From Schoenoplectus triqueter (lineage: Eukaryota > Streptophyta > Magnoliopsida > Poales > Cyperaceae), in assembly GCA_964058805.1 (NCBI GenBank), contig CAXKVV010001696.1, forward strand, positions 1 through 23,738: a stretch of 23,738 nt of DNA, read 5' to 3'. Made by a program: the position numbers and the translations under genes. Shown here in pieces: positions 9,486-18,260 of the stretch (position 1 is the stretch's first letter; the number at the start of each line of letters is the position of its first letter). The notes beneath the pieces are model-generated. The model worked only from the letters and a program-made list of their open reading frames with translations. It did no database searches and was not told the origin of the DNA.

Positions 9486-9827
9486 TTAGAGTTTGGTTCG
9501 GAAACGATATGGATTCCTTTGGTTGGAACCACATCTGCTGTTATTCTTAATGGATAACAGGACCCTGAAAATCCTAACCATTAATTTCATTGAACGATGG
9601 GTAAATAGGGTCAGAGAGTAACAAAAGCACAACAACCAAACAAAGTAAAGGCACAGGCTTTGCCCGACACGCAGCTCATATAGTCGGAGGAGAAGAAAAG
9701 AAGATACCAGATTTTTGACTCGAGACGGTAACAACTCGACAGAGCATGTGCTTGGCTCCTTGGTCAGAGAGGAAGCAGCAAGGTCGGGTGGCTTGGCCAA
9801 CATGTGGAGACGAGGCCAACTCGGCTT
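9486..9827. other. Moderate-GC segment, unrecognised, left of an inserted MITE
   Basis: This segment and 10,022-10,124 were contiguous before the 9,828-10,013 MITE inserted. Both contain a related block: GTGCTTGGCTCCTTGGTCAG at 9,748 and GTGCTTGGCTTGCTATCAGA at 10,055, each followed by AGAGG and, further on, GCAAGGTCG. They look like two units of an imperfect direct repeat. The minus strand is open for 105 codons (9,486-9,803), but the protein (MLAKPPDLAASSLTKEPSTC...) matches no family I know. It may be chance coding or a decayed gene piece. Confidence 0.35.
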
Positions 9828-10013
9828 CAGGGGCGGAGACAGGATTGAGGGGGGCCAGAACTGAAGGGGTCAGATATTTATTACTGAGAAAAAATATTAA
9901 AGGGGACCGAATATATAAATTTTTAAAATTTTTATGAAATTATACATAATTTTTGAACGTTTTTGAAAAGTTAGGGGGGGCGGGCCTACCCAGCCCGCCT
10001 GGATCCGTCCCTG
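9828..10013. mobile_element. hAT MITE, 186 bp, with perfect 8-bp TSD
   Basis: The left end CAGGGGCGGAGACAG pairs with the reverse complement of the right end, CAGGGACGGATCCAG. Both flanks are the identical 8-mer CTCGGCTT (9,820-9,827 and 10,014-10,021), the expected hAT duplication. Subterminal G/C runs (GGGGGGCC near the left, GGGGGGGCGGGCC near the right) and an AT core are typical of this class. It is non-coding. A perfect duplication suggests a relatively recent insertion. Confidence 0.92.
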
Positions 10014-10021
10014 CTCGGCTT

Positions 10022-10124
10022 AGTGGCAATGTGGAATGAGAGAGGGCGGGGAGTTGTGCTTGGCTTGCTATCAGAGAGGGACCACTATAGTAGAGCTAAA
10101 GAAGCAAGGTCGATCACCTGAGGA
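10022..10124. other. Continuation of the pre-insertion segment
   Basis: This is the right part of the sequence split by the 9,828 MITE. It contains the second unit of the imperfect direct repeat described for 9,486-9,827. It stops where the next hAT-like element begins (CAGTGGTGGATGCA at 10,125). Confidence 0.4.
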
Positions 10125-10558
10125 CAGTGGTGGATGCACACTAGCCCATGGGGGGCTGCGCCCCCTTGGATTTTGAAAAACAGTGTTTTTCGATAATACT
10201 TTCGGTAGTTTGTCCCCCTGGAATTTTTTTTTGCCCCCCTAGATTGTCTGATTAATTTTATTGAGAAGAAAATATTTAATATTATGTATAATGAAATAAT
10301 TTTACAAAGATATCAAAATATAAAGTTTTATAGATGAAATTTTTCTTCATCAATTTGATTATCTATTACTTTGAGTTTTATTTTATTGTTATTTTTAATA
10401 TATAAAATGTTATTATTCTAATAAATTTTTTTATTAGGTAAGAATATATATTAAATTATTATTATATTTAGTACCCGATTAGTTAATGGATTTAAACCCA
10501 ATAAGCTATTACAATCCGATATTTGCCTCTTCCGACTAAAAATCTGCATCCGCCCATA
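10125..10558. mobile_element. hAT-like MITE, 434 bp, decayed right end
   Basis: It begins CAGTGGTGGATGCACACTAG. The reverse complement of its right end reads TATGGGCGGATGCAGATTTT, sharing the GGNGGATGCA core. A perfect hairpin, GGGGGC-TGC-GCCCCC (10,151-10,165), and the CCCCTNGAATTTT / CCCCCTAGATT blocks near the left end are common in plant hAT MITEs. The flanks (CCTGAGGA and TTGCAGGA) do not give a clean 8-bp duplication. The exact right border is therefore uncertain. Confidence 0.6.
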
Positions 10559-10904
10559 TTTGCAGGACCAGTAAGAGAGACTGTTTTCTTCAAGAAAACA
10601 TTAGCAACTAATAAAGACTCCATTTTTTTTTTCAGTTACTGCGATTTTATTTATACCCGAGGTTCCCTTCGTCGGATCACAGATATTGTTTTTATATAAG
10701 ATAAATGCTGATGGAATCATAGAAACTTACAAAAAAGTAAAACCAGGCTCCTAATTAATGAAATGCAAGTAGCTCGAAAGCAAATAATTATGAGCAAATG
10801 AGCGTGGGGGCGTCCAATTGTACGGATTTATTGGAAGATCTCTGCACATTTATGATTAGGCCACATGGACAGTATATAGCCCTACGCGAAAAGTACTGTA
10901 GTGA
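10559..10904. other. Intergenic spacer
   Basis: No open frame longer than about 60 codons and no recognised repeat. Base composition is slightly less AT-rich than the surroundings. Confidence 0.5.
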
Positions 10905-11305
10905 AGGTTAAGGTGGATCGGTCGGATTATTATTATTTTATTTTTTTTATTTGATTTGATTATATTAGTATAAAAATAATTTATATTTATATTTGATCTG
11001 ATCGGATTATGAGTTGACCTGATCTGTACTGTCTTTTATAAAATAATTAAATATTTTTATATTATTTTAAGTAATTAAATATTAATAAATTTATAATTAA
11101 TCTGAATTATTACATAATTAATATATATTTAATTTTTAATTAGTACTAAATCATAAAATTATATCAAAAAACACAACTAAGCAGGTCGGGTGTGGTTGAT
11201 CTGAACCCGACCCAACTCGATTTGGATCAAAAAATTCAACCCATATCCAATTCATTTATTTTCGAATCATATCGGATCGGGTCGGATCAGATTAGAGGTG
11301 AATGG
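10905..11305. mobile_element. GGATC/GACCC-flanked MITE family, copy 2
   Basis: It is related to 9,062-9,485 in order and sequence: GGATTATGAGTTGACCTGATC against AGATTACGGGTTGACCCAACC, then AAATAATTAA, TTTTAAGTAATTAAATATTAA, AATTTATAATTAATC, and finally TTCGAATCATATCGGATCGGG against TTCAAATCATATCGAATCGAG. Ends carry GGATCGGTCGGATTA on the left and, on the opposite strand at the right, ATCTGATCCGACCCGATCC, an imperfect inverted repeat. It is non-coding. The two copies are about 75% alike by eye, so the insertions are old. Confidence 0.6.
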
Positions 11306-13030
11306 TTCAGTGTTTAAGGGTGTTCTCTCGAAAAAAAAATGTTGATAGTTGATAAAGATTAACATTGAACGTTGATTAAAATGTTTTCAAGTTTTAATAT
11401 ACAAACTCCAAATTTCTATATCTTGATATTTCTCAACGCAAATATAGTGATTTTTTTATTTTACATCGAGCTCTATTCTTTTTTTTGCAAAAGAATTCTA
11501 TCAACGTGAAAATAAAAATTCAAAGGACTCGATGATGAAAAGAACCGTTACTGAATCACGGTATTTTAGAAGATCAGTTACAAAATCTTTTCACTTTATT
11601 AACACTTCTGACATTATCTTTTTAACGGTTATTTCTCAATAACAATTACAAATATACTTCGTCAATATTTTAAAAAATGTCATGAATTAAATTCTGTAAT
11701 GGTTTTCAGTATAAACAGTAAGTGTTACTAAATCCCAATTATGTGTAGTGGTATATGATGAAATATTTTCTAGATATTTCGCCTATAGCACGTGGCAAAA
11801 CAAACTGTGCTTTCTGTTTTTATATATTGCTTTGTTAGTTTATTTTGAAGGAAATAAATAAAGCCACTAAGAAAGCTCATACTATTATATCTTTGTTATG
11901 AAGGGCAATTCGTAATTTATATGCAATGTAAGTGCTTCTTTTGTAAACGAAGAGGACGTTATTTTAATTTATAACAGTAAAAATGTTTTCTTTTACCTAT
12001 TTTTATGATAGAAATACATGTTTACAAAGAAAAGTTTGTTGTAAGTAAAAAGTATCATTAAATTTAAGGAAAAAGATGTATTTTGATGAAGATTGAATAA
12101 AATGAAAGCTTATGCATACTGATAATAATAAACACATGTTATAGTAAGGTTTAAGTTACGGGTCACAACGCTAAATCAAAATCCTGAGTGAGCTTAGTGC
12201 AACGCCTCGGATCAAGACGTTATAAAACAATATTTTTGCATTCATATAGTCCATCTCGATTTGCGTTGTCTAGAATAAAAGAAAAAATAAAACAGAATCA
12301 GCTATAAAGCTAAATAATAAATTATTCTACAATTTAATAGATTTATAAATAATACAATTTCATCAAATGAATTTAAATTAAAAAGATTTATATTTTATTT
12401 ATTAGATATGTAATCTAAAACCATTATGTACCACACAACACACTCTTCATGATAAGAGGGAAATTTTCATACATCCGCTGAAACAACGAAACTCCTCATA
12501 GCTTACTTCTACTCACAACTATTTATAGATTATGTATTGTTTGTCAGACCAAATTAATTAATTAGAAAAAAATGCATCGGCAGGACAAGGAGGTTAATTC
12601 AAGCCGTACCCATTGCTGTCACCTGCACAATTGAACTTGACTTGCAACTACTATACAGTTTTGCACGAATGTTTTTTTATTGTAATAGCTAGCAAAGCTC
12701 TATCAACAAAAGTTTGACCATCAACAGTTGAAATTTGATTTGGACTATGAGAGCCAACTCACTCTCTGCTTCGTTCTCTCTATATATAGAAAATCCAACT
12801 TATTTTCATTATCAGTCGAAATTCGAACGATATTCGTTTTTAATTTAAAACATTGATCTTCATTATATATAGCATACAGCTACATAGGAGATCCAATTTA
12901 TTTTCTACTACTCAATAGAGTACATACTACAATCATACCGTACTCCCTTCTAATTAAAATCCAGAAAGAACCCGTTAACAAATGAAAAAGTATTCAAAGT
13001 TAATTAACGAGTTCTCATTGAATTGAATAA
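11306..13030. other. AT-rich region downstream of the minus-strand gene
   Basis: No protein-coding feature is seen. It holds the second copy of the hairpin-bearing repeat (12,198-12,330). The last few hundred bases before 13,031 would contain the 3' UTR and polyadenylation site of the minus-strand gene, but I could not choose a poly(A) signal among the many A/T runs. Confidence 0.5.
12198..12330 (+). repeat. Dispersed repeat with inverted stem, copy B
   Basis: TGCAACG (12,198-12,204) and CGTTATA (12,218-12,224) flank CCTCGGATCAAGA, matching the layout of copy A at 2,470. The following AACAATATTTTTGCATTCATATAG aligns with ATCAATATCTTTTATATTCATACG there. The pair is diverged. It may be an old LTR start, because it resembles the TGTAACACCTCGGATC openings of some plant gypsy LTRs. 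That assignment is inference. Confidence 0.4.
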
Positions 13031-14736
13031 TTATTTGCCTCCAATATTTCCAAAGCCATTGTTTCCATTGTTGCCGCCATTGCCGTTGTTTCCATTATTA
13101 TTTGGAGTTGATACTGAAATAGGAGTGTTGCCATTGTTACTACTGTTGTCATTATTACTTGGAGTTGATACTGAAATAGGAGTGTTGCCGTTGTTACCAA
13201 TGTTGTCATTATTCCTGTTGTTGCCATTATTACCAGGAGTTGATACCGGAGTAGGGGTGTGTCTATTGTTTCCGTTGTTACTAATGTTGTCATTGTTTCC
13301 GTTGTTACCATTATTATTTGGACTTGATACTGGAATATGAGTGTTGCCATTGTTACCACTGTTGCCATTATTCTCGTTGTTGCCATTATTACCTGGAGTT
13401 AATACTGGAGTAGAGGTGTTTCCATTGTTTCCATTGTTGTCATTATTCCCGTTGTTGCCATTGTTCCCATTGTTGTTGTCACTATTTCCTGGTGGTGGAG
13501 GGCTTGATGAAGGTGGTGATGTTGGGGGTGCAGTTGGAGGATTTGATGGAGGCGGTGATGTTGGGGTTGCCGGTGGAGGGGAGTAAATTTTAAGAGGTTT
13601 ATTTTTAAGGATTTGACAAATTTTAGTCAAATTGAAATGCAATGGCACATAGCCTTCCTCGTCGTTATTTATGTTAACACCTGTGACTCGAAAAGTAAAT
13701 TGCAATTATTAAATTATATAGTCAATGCATGATGTAAATATCAAATTTATGAACATAAAATTTAAGCTCAGTAATTAAGGGAAAAATATTGACAGTTATA
13801 TTAAACTAGATAATAATAAGAACTGTAGTATATATTACATTTAAAAGATGATAACACAACAATATCAGTTTTGAAGAAGTATATATGTTGAATAGATGAT
13901 GACAAAGATTATTTCATAGACAATAACTCGAGGATTAATATATTTATTAATAATAATGAATCAATTAAGATCATATGTATGAATAGTTCATATACATCCA
14001 CTTTTTTCCAATCGTTTATAACGAAGAGAGAGACACACACACATTAGTAGCAGGCTAGGGACAGAATTTTAGACCAATTGAAAGTCGGAAGATTTCACAC
14101 AATTAATGTTACTGTTTTTTCTATTACTTTATATATTTTTTAAAACGATATGTATGTCAAACGGGTCAACACAGGGCGTTCATAGGACAGTACTGTGGGT
14201 GTCCAGTGCCTCTAGGTTGTCCACCTCTTACCTCTCACAGTGTCATATCGCTAAACCAAACGTCTAAAATTATTAACTATGTATTGTATTTTTGTATATA
14301 TTGTTTAGTTTGCACTAGTGGATCCGCTCATCCGCAGCTAGATATATAGCAAGCTTATACAAGTCCTGTCGTGAGGAGCGACGCTATGCATGGGCACGAA
14401 TCAAGTCCTGTCATTAATTACTCAGTACGTAATAATTTCTCTCTATTTTCTCAACAGCTATATATTCTATTATGCAAGTAATTTGCCGAGCCCAAATTTA
14501 CTATTAGGTATCTTACAGTTGCTTGATTAATAAATACAATACCCCATTCCGTGGCTCGCAACTGCTATAATTTCATACGAAAGTTTTTAGGAATAATAAA
14601 TTTTATTAAATTAATATTATTAAAAATAAGAGTGAGAAACGTAAAATTTCAAATATACGAATGACCAATGGCGCGCTGCCATTGCAGAAGAAACAATTGC
14701 ACCAGCAATTAGCGCAACGAAGTACCTAGTTGCCAT
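13031..14736 (-). CDS. Candidate secreted Pro-rich, Asn/Gly-repeat protein (spliced, incomplete model)
   Basis: Exon 1 (14,736-14,659) encodes MATRYFVALIAGAIVSSAMA followed by ARHWSF, a textbook signal peptide with a hydrophobic core and an A-M-A cleavage site, so the product should enter the secretory pathway. A donor GTATAT follows. The last exon probably starts at 13,680 after TCACAG and runs to TAA at 13,031. It encodes a short globular lead (NNDEEGYVPLHFNLTKICQ, with an N-glycosylation sequon NLT), then an extensin-like Pro/Ser stretch (SPPPATPTSPPP...), then about 140 residues of GNN repeats. The repeats are punctuated by five T-P motifs such as NTPISVSTP, spaced 19-28 residues apart, and the protein ends FGNIGGK. 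A cell-wall or apoplastic role is plausible from composition alone; I recognise no named family. Oddity: exon 1 ends in phase 0 while the last exon needs one leftover base, so a small middle exon or other splice sites must exist. Confidence 0.6.
13038..13490 (-). repeat. Coding minisatellite, (GNN)n with T-P spacers
   Basis: Triplet-periodic DNA (on the plus strand, runs of TTGCCATTG/TTGTTACCA type) encodes five modules of roughly 19-28 codons in the last exon. Units differ by whole codons, consistent with in-frame expansion and contraction. The two 3'-most NTPISVSTP modules are nearly identical at DNA level (AGTTGATACTGAAATAGGAG at 13,105 and 13,162, 57 bp apart), indicating recent duplication. 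The periodicity keeps other frames open on both strands. Confidence 0.85.
13681..14658 (-). other. Probable intron of the secreted-protein gene
   Basis: The stretch is mostly AT-rich, running from the GTATAT donor at 14,658 to the CACAG acceptor at 13,681. A GC-richer island at about 14,160-14,270 (between ACGGGTCAACACAGGG and CACAGTGTCATATCGC) and another at 14,310-14,420 could hold a missing middle exon or old insertions. In the first, the minus strand reads GGQPRGTGHPQYCPMNALC before a stop. I cannot show that either is an exon. Confidence 0.4.
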
Positions 14737-14808
14737 TTTAATTATCTCCTTCTTGTCCCTATTAATTTCTCTCAATCTCTGGGTGGCAAATGAGCATGGA
14801 GAATCCCG

Positions 14809-14816
14809 TTTATATA
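14809..14816 (-). promoter_or_regulatory. TATA box of the secreted-protein gene
   Basis: TATATAAA on the minus strand lies 73-80 bp upstream of the ATG at 14,736. This leaves room for a start site about 30 bp downstream and a 5' leader of about 45 nt. The spacing is normal for a plant gene and supports the chosen start. Confidence 0.6.
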
Positions 14817-14819
14817 ACT

Positions 14820-15079
14820 AACATGTATGCTGGGACGCAGGAACAACTTATTAATTATGGTCTCGAGTCTTATGATTTACCTTATTTTGGTCCGAGCCCT
14901 GCACAATATTTTTTTTTAATTTGAAGAACGCTGTTCATGGACTGACAAATAGCTGGGTATGAATTGTCACTCTTTTAATTGTCTAAAGATTGTTTTGCCG
15001 AATTCCATTTAATGTTTTGCACCAACCGGTTTATACTATTATATTAGATTTTTGTTCATATGATTTAAGATTTAGTGAG
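14820..15079. other. Upstream region of the minus-strand gene
   Basis: This is sequence between the TATA box and the retrotransposon inserted at 15,080. No cis-elements can be assigned with confidence. The copia-like element lies about 340 bp upstream of the gene's ATG and so may limit or alter its promoter. Confidence 0.4.
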
Positions 15080-15339
15080 TGTTAGAATGTTGTCCGAATT
15101 GTTTTGTGGTCTGTTGACCTTGTATATTTATTTATATAATTATTTTTGAGATTTAAGTAGTTTCTACTGTTTTTTGCTCTCTCCATCTGAAACTCTATAT
15201 CCATTGGGGAGGTCGTGCAGCTGTCTCTCTCAGTTCTCACCTCGTTAAATTTTTACTCTAACAATCGCGATCTGAATTAAGCGCTTGATTATCCTCTTTG
15301 TAACGCTCATTGTTATGTTTAGGACCCTCCACACTAATA
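15080..15339 (+). repeat. 5' LTR of the copia-like element
   Basis: It runs from TGTTAGAATGTTG to ACACTAATA and is 260 bp long. It aligns with the 3' LTR at about 85% by eye over the alignable right part. Shared blocks include TTTCTACTGTTTTTTGCTCT and ACTCTAACAATCGCGATC. It lacks about 40 bp present in the 3' LTR around 17,556-17,600. The divergence indicates an old insertion. Confidence 0.85.
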
Positions 15340-15342
15340 AAT

Positions 15343-15354
15343 TGGTATCAGAAC
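15343..15354 (+). other. Primer-binding site (initiator tRNA-Met type)
   Basis: TGGTATCAGAAC lies 3 bp after the 5' LTR. It matches the usual plant site TGGTATCAGAGC, complementary to the 3' end of initiator tRNA-Met, with one change (G to A). Confidence 0.85.
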
Positions 15355-17482
15355 ACTGGTCCGTGCTTCTACTTCTTCAGCCAAGTTTTATCATCATCCT
15401 TGCTGATCGACTGATCAGTGATCTGGATTTGTTCCGCTACAGTGTGTGCTTAACTGCTACTTGGAGATTCGTTCTGGTGTCTCGCGCGAAGATCTGGTGA
15501 GGATTTATGCGCGATACTCTCTATGAGCTGCGATCTGCGATGGTGAACTACTCTCCATTTTTGGCGATTTGCATGGACCGCGATAACACCAACTGTACCT
15601 TTCGTGTTTTTGTGTTGTGTACCGTGCAAAGACCAGGTGTAATTTTTCCATCTGAAATTTATGGTGAGCAGTGATTACCATCTGTCCAAATTCATTTGTG
15701 AACCAACTTCATAAATTCAATTTCCCTGATCAAGTTTGTTACATAGCTTTGCTCGGTTAGTACCTTTGAAGTTTCTTGTAGGTTTTGGCATTTAGTTAAC
15801 AGTGTAGTTTGGTAATTAAAGAGTTGGGCGTCATGGTATTTTTGGCGGTAATCTTGATATGCGTGGTTTTGGATGATTTGATTAAGTAATTTGAGGATTT
15901 GTTAATTGATGTTTATTTGGTTGGGGATGGACATGAATTTTGTTGATGACGAATGTGTTGATTTGAGCATTGGCTGAAGGTTTGTGTAGAGTAATTTTGA
16001 TGAGATTTGTTTAACTCCAACAGTTCGGAAAATTATGTATTGTCTTTGAGAGTTTTTAGGGTTTTGTTTCGGGATATTGTGATTATATTCCCTGTTGAGC
16101 CGATTTATAGATATTTTTTTTGTACAATAATTATTTTTTTAGGCTGATGTTGTCATGATGGTGATTATGGTGCATAGTGGGTGTTACGTGTTTGACGGGA
16201 GTGAGGCACCTCCCAATTTTGATGAAGAACTTGATCTGTGTTTGAGTGTTCTTGGATATGTCGGCATTTATATTTGAAAGACAGATAAGATCATTTAATA
16301 AGTTCATTTATCATTGATAATACTACCTCAGATTATGTACCAAGTTATTTCCTTCTCTATCCGTTATACACTACTTGGCTCATGCATCATGTGAGTAGAC
16401 TCTTACTTTCTGTTTGAATGGTCAGTATTTCTTTTTTTTATTCAGATTTTGATCATTTAGTGAGAGTCGTGTGATTCCAGTGTTTCTGGATTTGATGTAG
16501 TATTTTGTTGAATTAACGGTTGGTGAATCGGGTATTGGTGTTTTGTGGAACTTGAGGTATGTGATGATAGTTGTGATTGGAGTTTGTCTTATTTTTAGAT
16601 TGACCTTGATGTAACATTTCCTAGCACCATTGGAACATTGTTTATGTGTATGTCTTGTTGGTTTCATATTTATGCTCTCTTGTAATACTAAGCATTTATC
16701 ACCTTAGGGATTGAGTTCAATATTTATTGGATTGGTGTTAAGGCATGAAATTGTACATTATAACCGACCATTAAGGAGTTAAGATAATCATCAGAAATGT
16801 GGAGTTGTGTTGACTTGAGTTATGTATTATGAGAGCTTGACATCATTTGCTCTTTTGTGGTTTGAGTACTTGAATGTTGATTGTAACCTCTATTTCGGTT
16901 TTGAAGGAGTGACGGTAGGAATGATCGGATTTTCCCACTTGATATAGTTTTGTTATTGTGGTGGATGGTACTTTTATTGTCCCAATTTTGAAATGTTGAT
17001 GCTCCAAAGGATTTGAAGATTTGGATTGGTACCATTGTTGTCCCGAATTTGGGGATGTGTGTGTTTCATGTGATTTAAAATTTTTGCCACCTAATGGTTT
17101 GTATGGATGCGGGTGTTTCATCTTGAGACTATGTTGTTGTCACTCAGGAGGTTGTACAATTTGGATTTTAACTCTTTATTCATCGATGGCCAATCATTGA
17201 GATCGTGTTTGTGACAATCATTTGAGGCTATAAAGGTGTTTGAGTCTCATTCGGATTTCATAAGGTTGTACTCATTTTTCGGTGTTGTATTCGTTATGCT
17301 TGGTCTAACAATGTTTGCTTGGAGCATTATTTCGGCTAAAATGGATTTTGATGGGGTTTTGTGATGCTTGATTTTATCTTTGTTCTAACTTTTGTTGCTA
17401 GATTTTGCTAGTTGTATTTTTATGTTTTTAACATTTTATTTAGATTAACTTTTATGCTTAGTTATTTTGGCACAATTCAGTC

Positions 17483-17494
17483 CAAGGTGGAGAT
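17483..17494 (+). other. Polypurine tract
   Basis: CAAGGTGGAGAT directly precedes the 3' LTR start TGTTAGAAT. It resembles the AAGTGGGAGA/AAGGTGGAGA tracts of plant copia elements that prime plus-strand synthesis. Confidence 0.8.
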
Positions 17495-17794
17495 TGTTAG
17501 AATATGATTCGAATTATTTTGTGGCCCATTGAACTTGTATATTTATTTATATACTTATTTGTAATGGACAAAAATGAGAAGAGAGATAATATAATCATTT
17601 TTGAGTTTCAAGCTATTTCTACTGTTTTTTGCTCTCTCCATCTGAAATTCTAGATCCGTCGGAGAGGTCATGCGGCGGTCTCCCCCAACTCTCACATCGT
17701 CAAATTTTTACTCTAACAATCGCGATCCTACTTGAGCGCTTGATTGTCCTCTTTGTGATGCTCATTGTTCTATTTAGGGACCTCCGCGCTAACA
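17495..17794 (+). repeat. 3' LTR of the copia-like element
   Basis: It runs from TGTTAGAATATGA to GCTAACA and is 300 bp long. It carries the segment ACAAAAATGAGAAGAGAGAT, which is missing from the 5' LTR. Its inverted ends TGTTAG/CTAACA are perfect. Confidence 0.87.
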
Positions 17795-17899
17795 ATGAGG
17801 ATTATCAATCAATTCCGGGTAATGTGGTGTCTATAAGAATCTCATGTCATAAAATGTTCAATAAATGGGCATAGTAGTAATCGATTTGGAGGCTTACAG

Positions 17900-17982
17900 C
17901 CTTATTTGACCTCTTTGGCCTGCCTTAAAAAAATAAATTTTATTATTTGACCTCTCTTTTATTAAATTTCTGATTTCGCCCC
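17900..17982. mobile_element. Truncated hAT MITE, right half only
   Basis: GGCCTGCCTTAAAAAAATAAATTTTATTA...AAATTTCTGATTTCGCCCC matches the right half of the MITE at 3,275-3,473 almost base for base, including the terminal TTTCTGATTTCGCCCC. The left half is absent. The 19-mer beginning TTATTATTTGACC inside the fragment (17,940-17,958) is repeated exactly just outside its end (17,983-18,001). Confidence 0.75.
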
Positions 17983-18001
17983 TTATTATTTGACCTCTCT
18001 T
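17940..18001 (+). repeat. 19-bp direct repeat around the MITE end
   Basis: TTATTATTTGACCTCTCTT is perfect at 17,940-17,958 and 17,983-18,001. It may reflect a local duplication or template switch at the MITE end. It is too long for a normal hAT target duplication. Confidence 0.8.
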
Positions 18002-18044
18002 GTGTGTGTTGGGAGAGAAGAAGTAACTTCTATTTATATTCTGA

Positions 18045-18260
18045 GTTAAAAAACAATAAGAAATCGGGTGAAAATCGCGCCTCAAGGGTTTAGTGCGGGT
18101 TGCCCCTAGGGTGATCGCCAAGAAATTATTCAGAAAATCAGCTAAGTACCAAACTAACAATTTCCCTGGGTATGGGTCGCACCAGTGAAGGTCTGGGTCA
18201 CACTCTGTTCGTGTGACTGCCCGTCTTGACTGCTTTAATCACTCATTGACCAACATGTGC
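18045..18260 (-). repeat. LTR/UTR-like fragment of an Ogre/Tat/Athila-type element
   Basis: TATGGGTCGCACC at 18,171-18,183 is identical to 23,025-23,037. The 100 bases before it (GCGGGT, then GAAATT, AAAATC, GCT, then CCCTGGG) line up loosely with 22,960-23,025. This is probably a related terminal or untranslated piece of the gypsy family whose gag and integrase remnants follow. The 88-codon minus frame across 17,894-18,160 mixes this with the MITE fragment and is not a gene. Confidence 0.4.

Larger units (their letters stand above)
15080..17794 (+). mobile_element. Non-autonomous copia-like LTR retrotransposon, 2.7 kb
   Basis: Two LTRs (15,080-15,339 and 17,495-17,794), a primer-binding site and a polypurine tract are in the correct order. 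The flanks GTGAG (15,075-15,079) and ATGAG (17,795-17,799) match at 4 of 5 bases, a plausible target duplication. The inverted ends are TGTTAG...CTAACA in the 3' LTR and TGTTAG...CTAATA in the 5' LTR. The internal 2.15 kb has no gag, protease, integrase or reverse transcriptase frame. The only open stretches are minus-strand (16,422-16,667 and 16,820-17,121), low-complexity and without motifs. The element must have used proteins from another copy. The LTR start, PBS and PPT style point to Ty1/copia rather than gypsy. Confidence 0.88.

Noticed and set aside
13015..13386. 123-codon Met/Thr-rich minus-strand frame overlapping the Asn/Gly exon
   Set aside because: It is a shifted reading of the same codon repeat, with no independent start context.
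13023..13586. Plus-strand Leu/Pro-rich frames (105 and 81 codons) opposite the Asn/Gly exon
   Set aside because: They are the antisense reading of triplet-periodic DNA; only the minus strand has a signal peptide, TATA box and splice sites.
14318..14334. CACTAGTGGATCC, resembling a cloning polylinker (SpeI-BamHI)
   Set aside because: Only 12-13 bp match and the flanks are ordinary plant-like sequence; it more likely recalls a decayed hAT end (AGTGGATCCGC) or chance.
12640..14600. Similarity between GCAACTACTATACAG (12,645) and GCAACTGCTATAATT (14,559) followed by ACGAA and T runs
   Set aside because: The match is about 30 bp with several gaps; too weak to claim a duplication around the gene.
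16820..17121. Two overlapping minus-strand frames (71 and 92 codons) inside the copia-like element
   Set aside because: They are on the strand opposite to the element's transcript, His/Ser/Thr-rich without motifs, and overlap in different frames.
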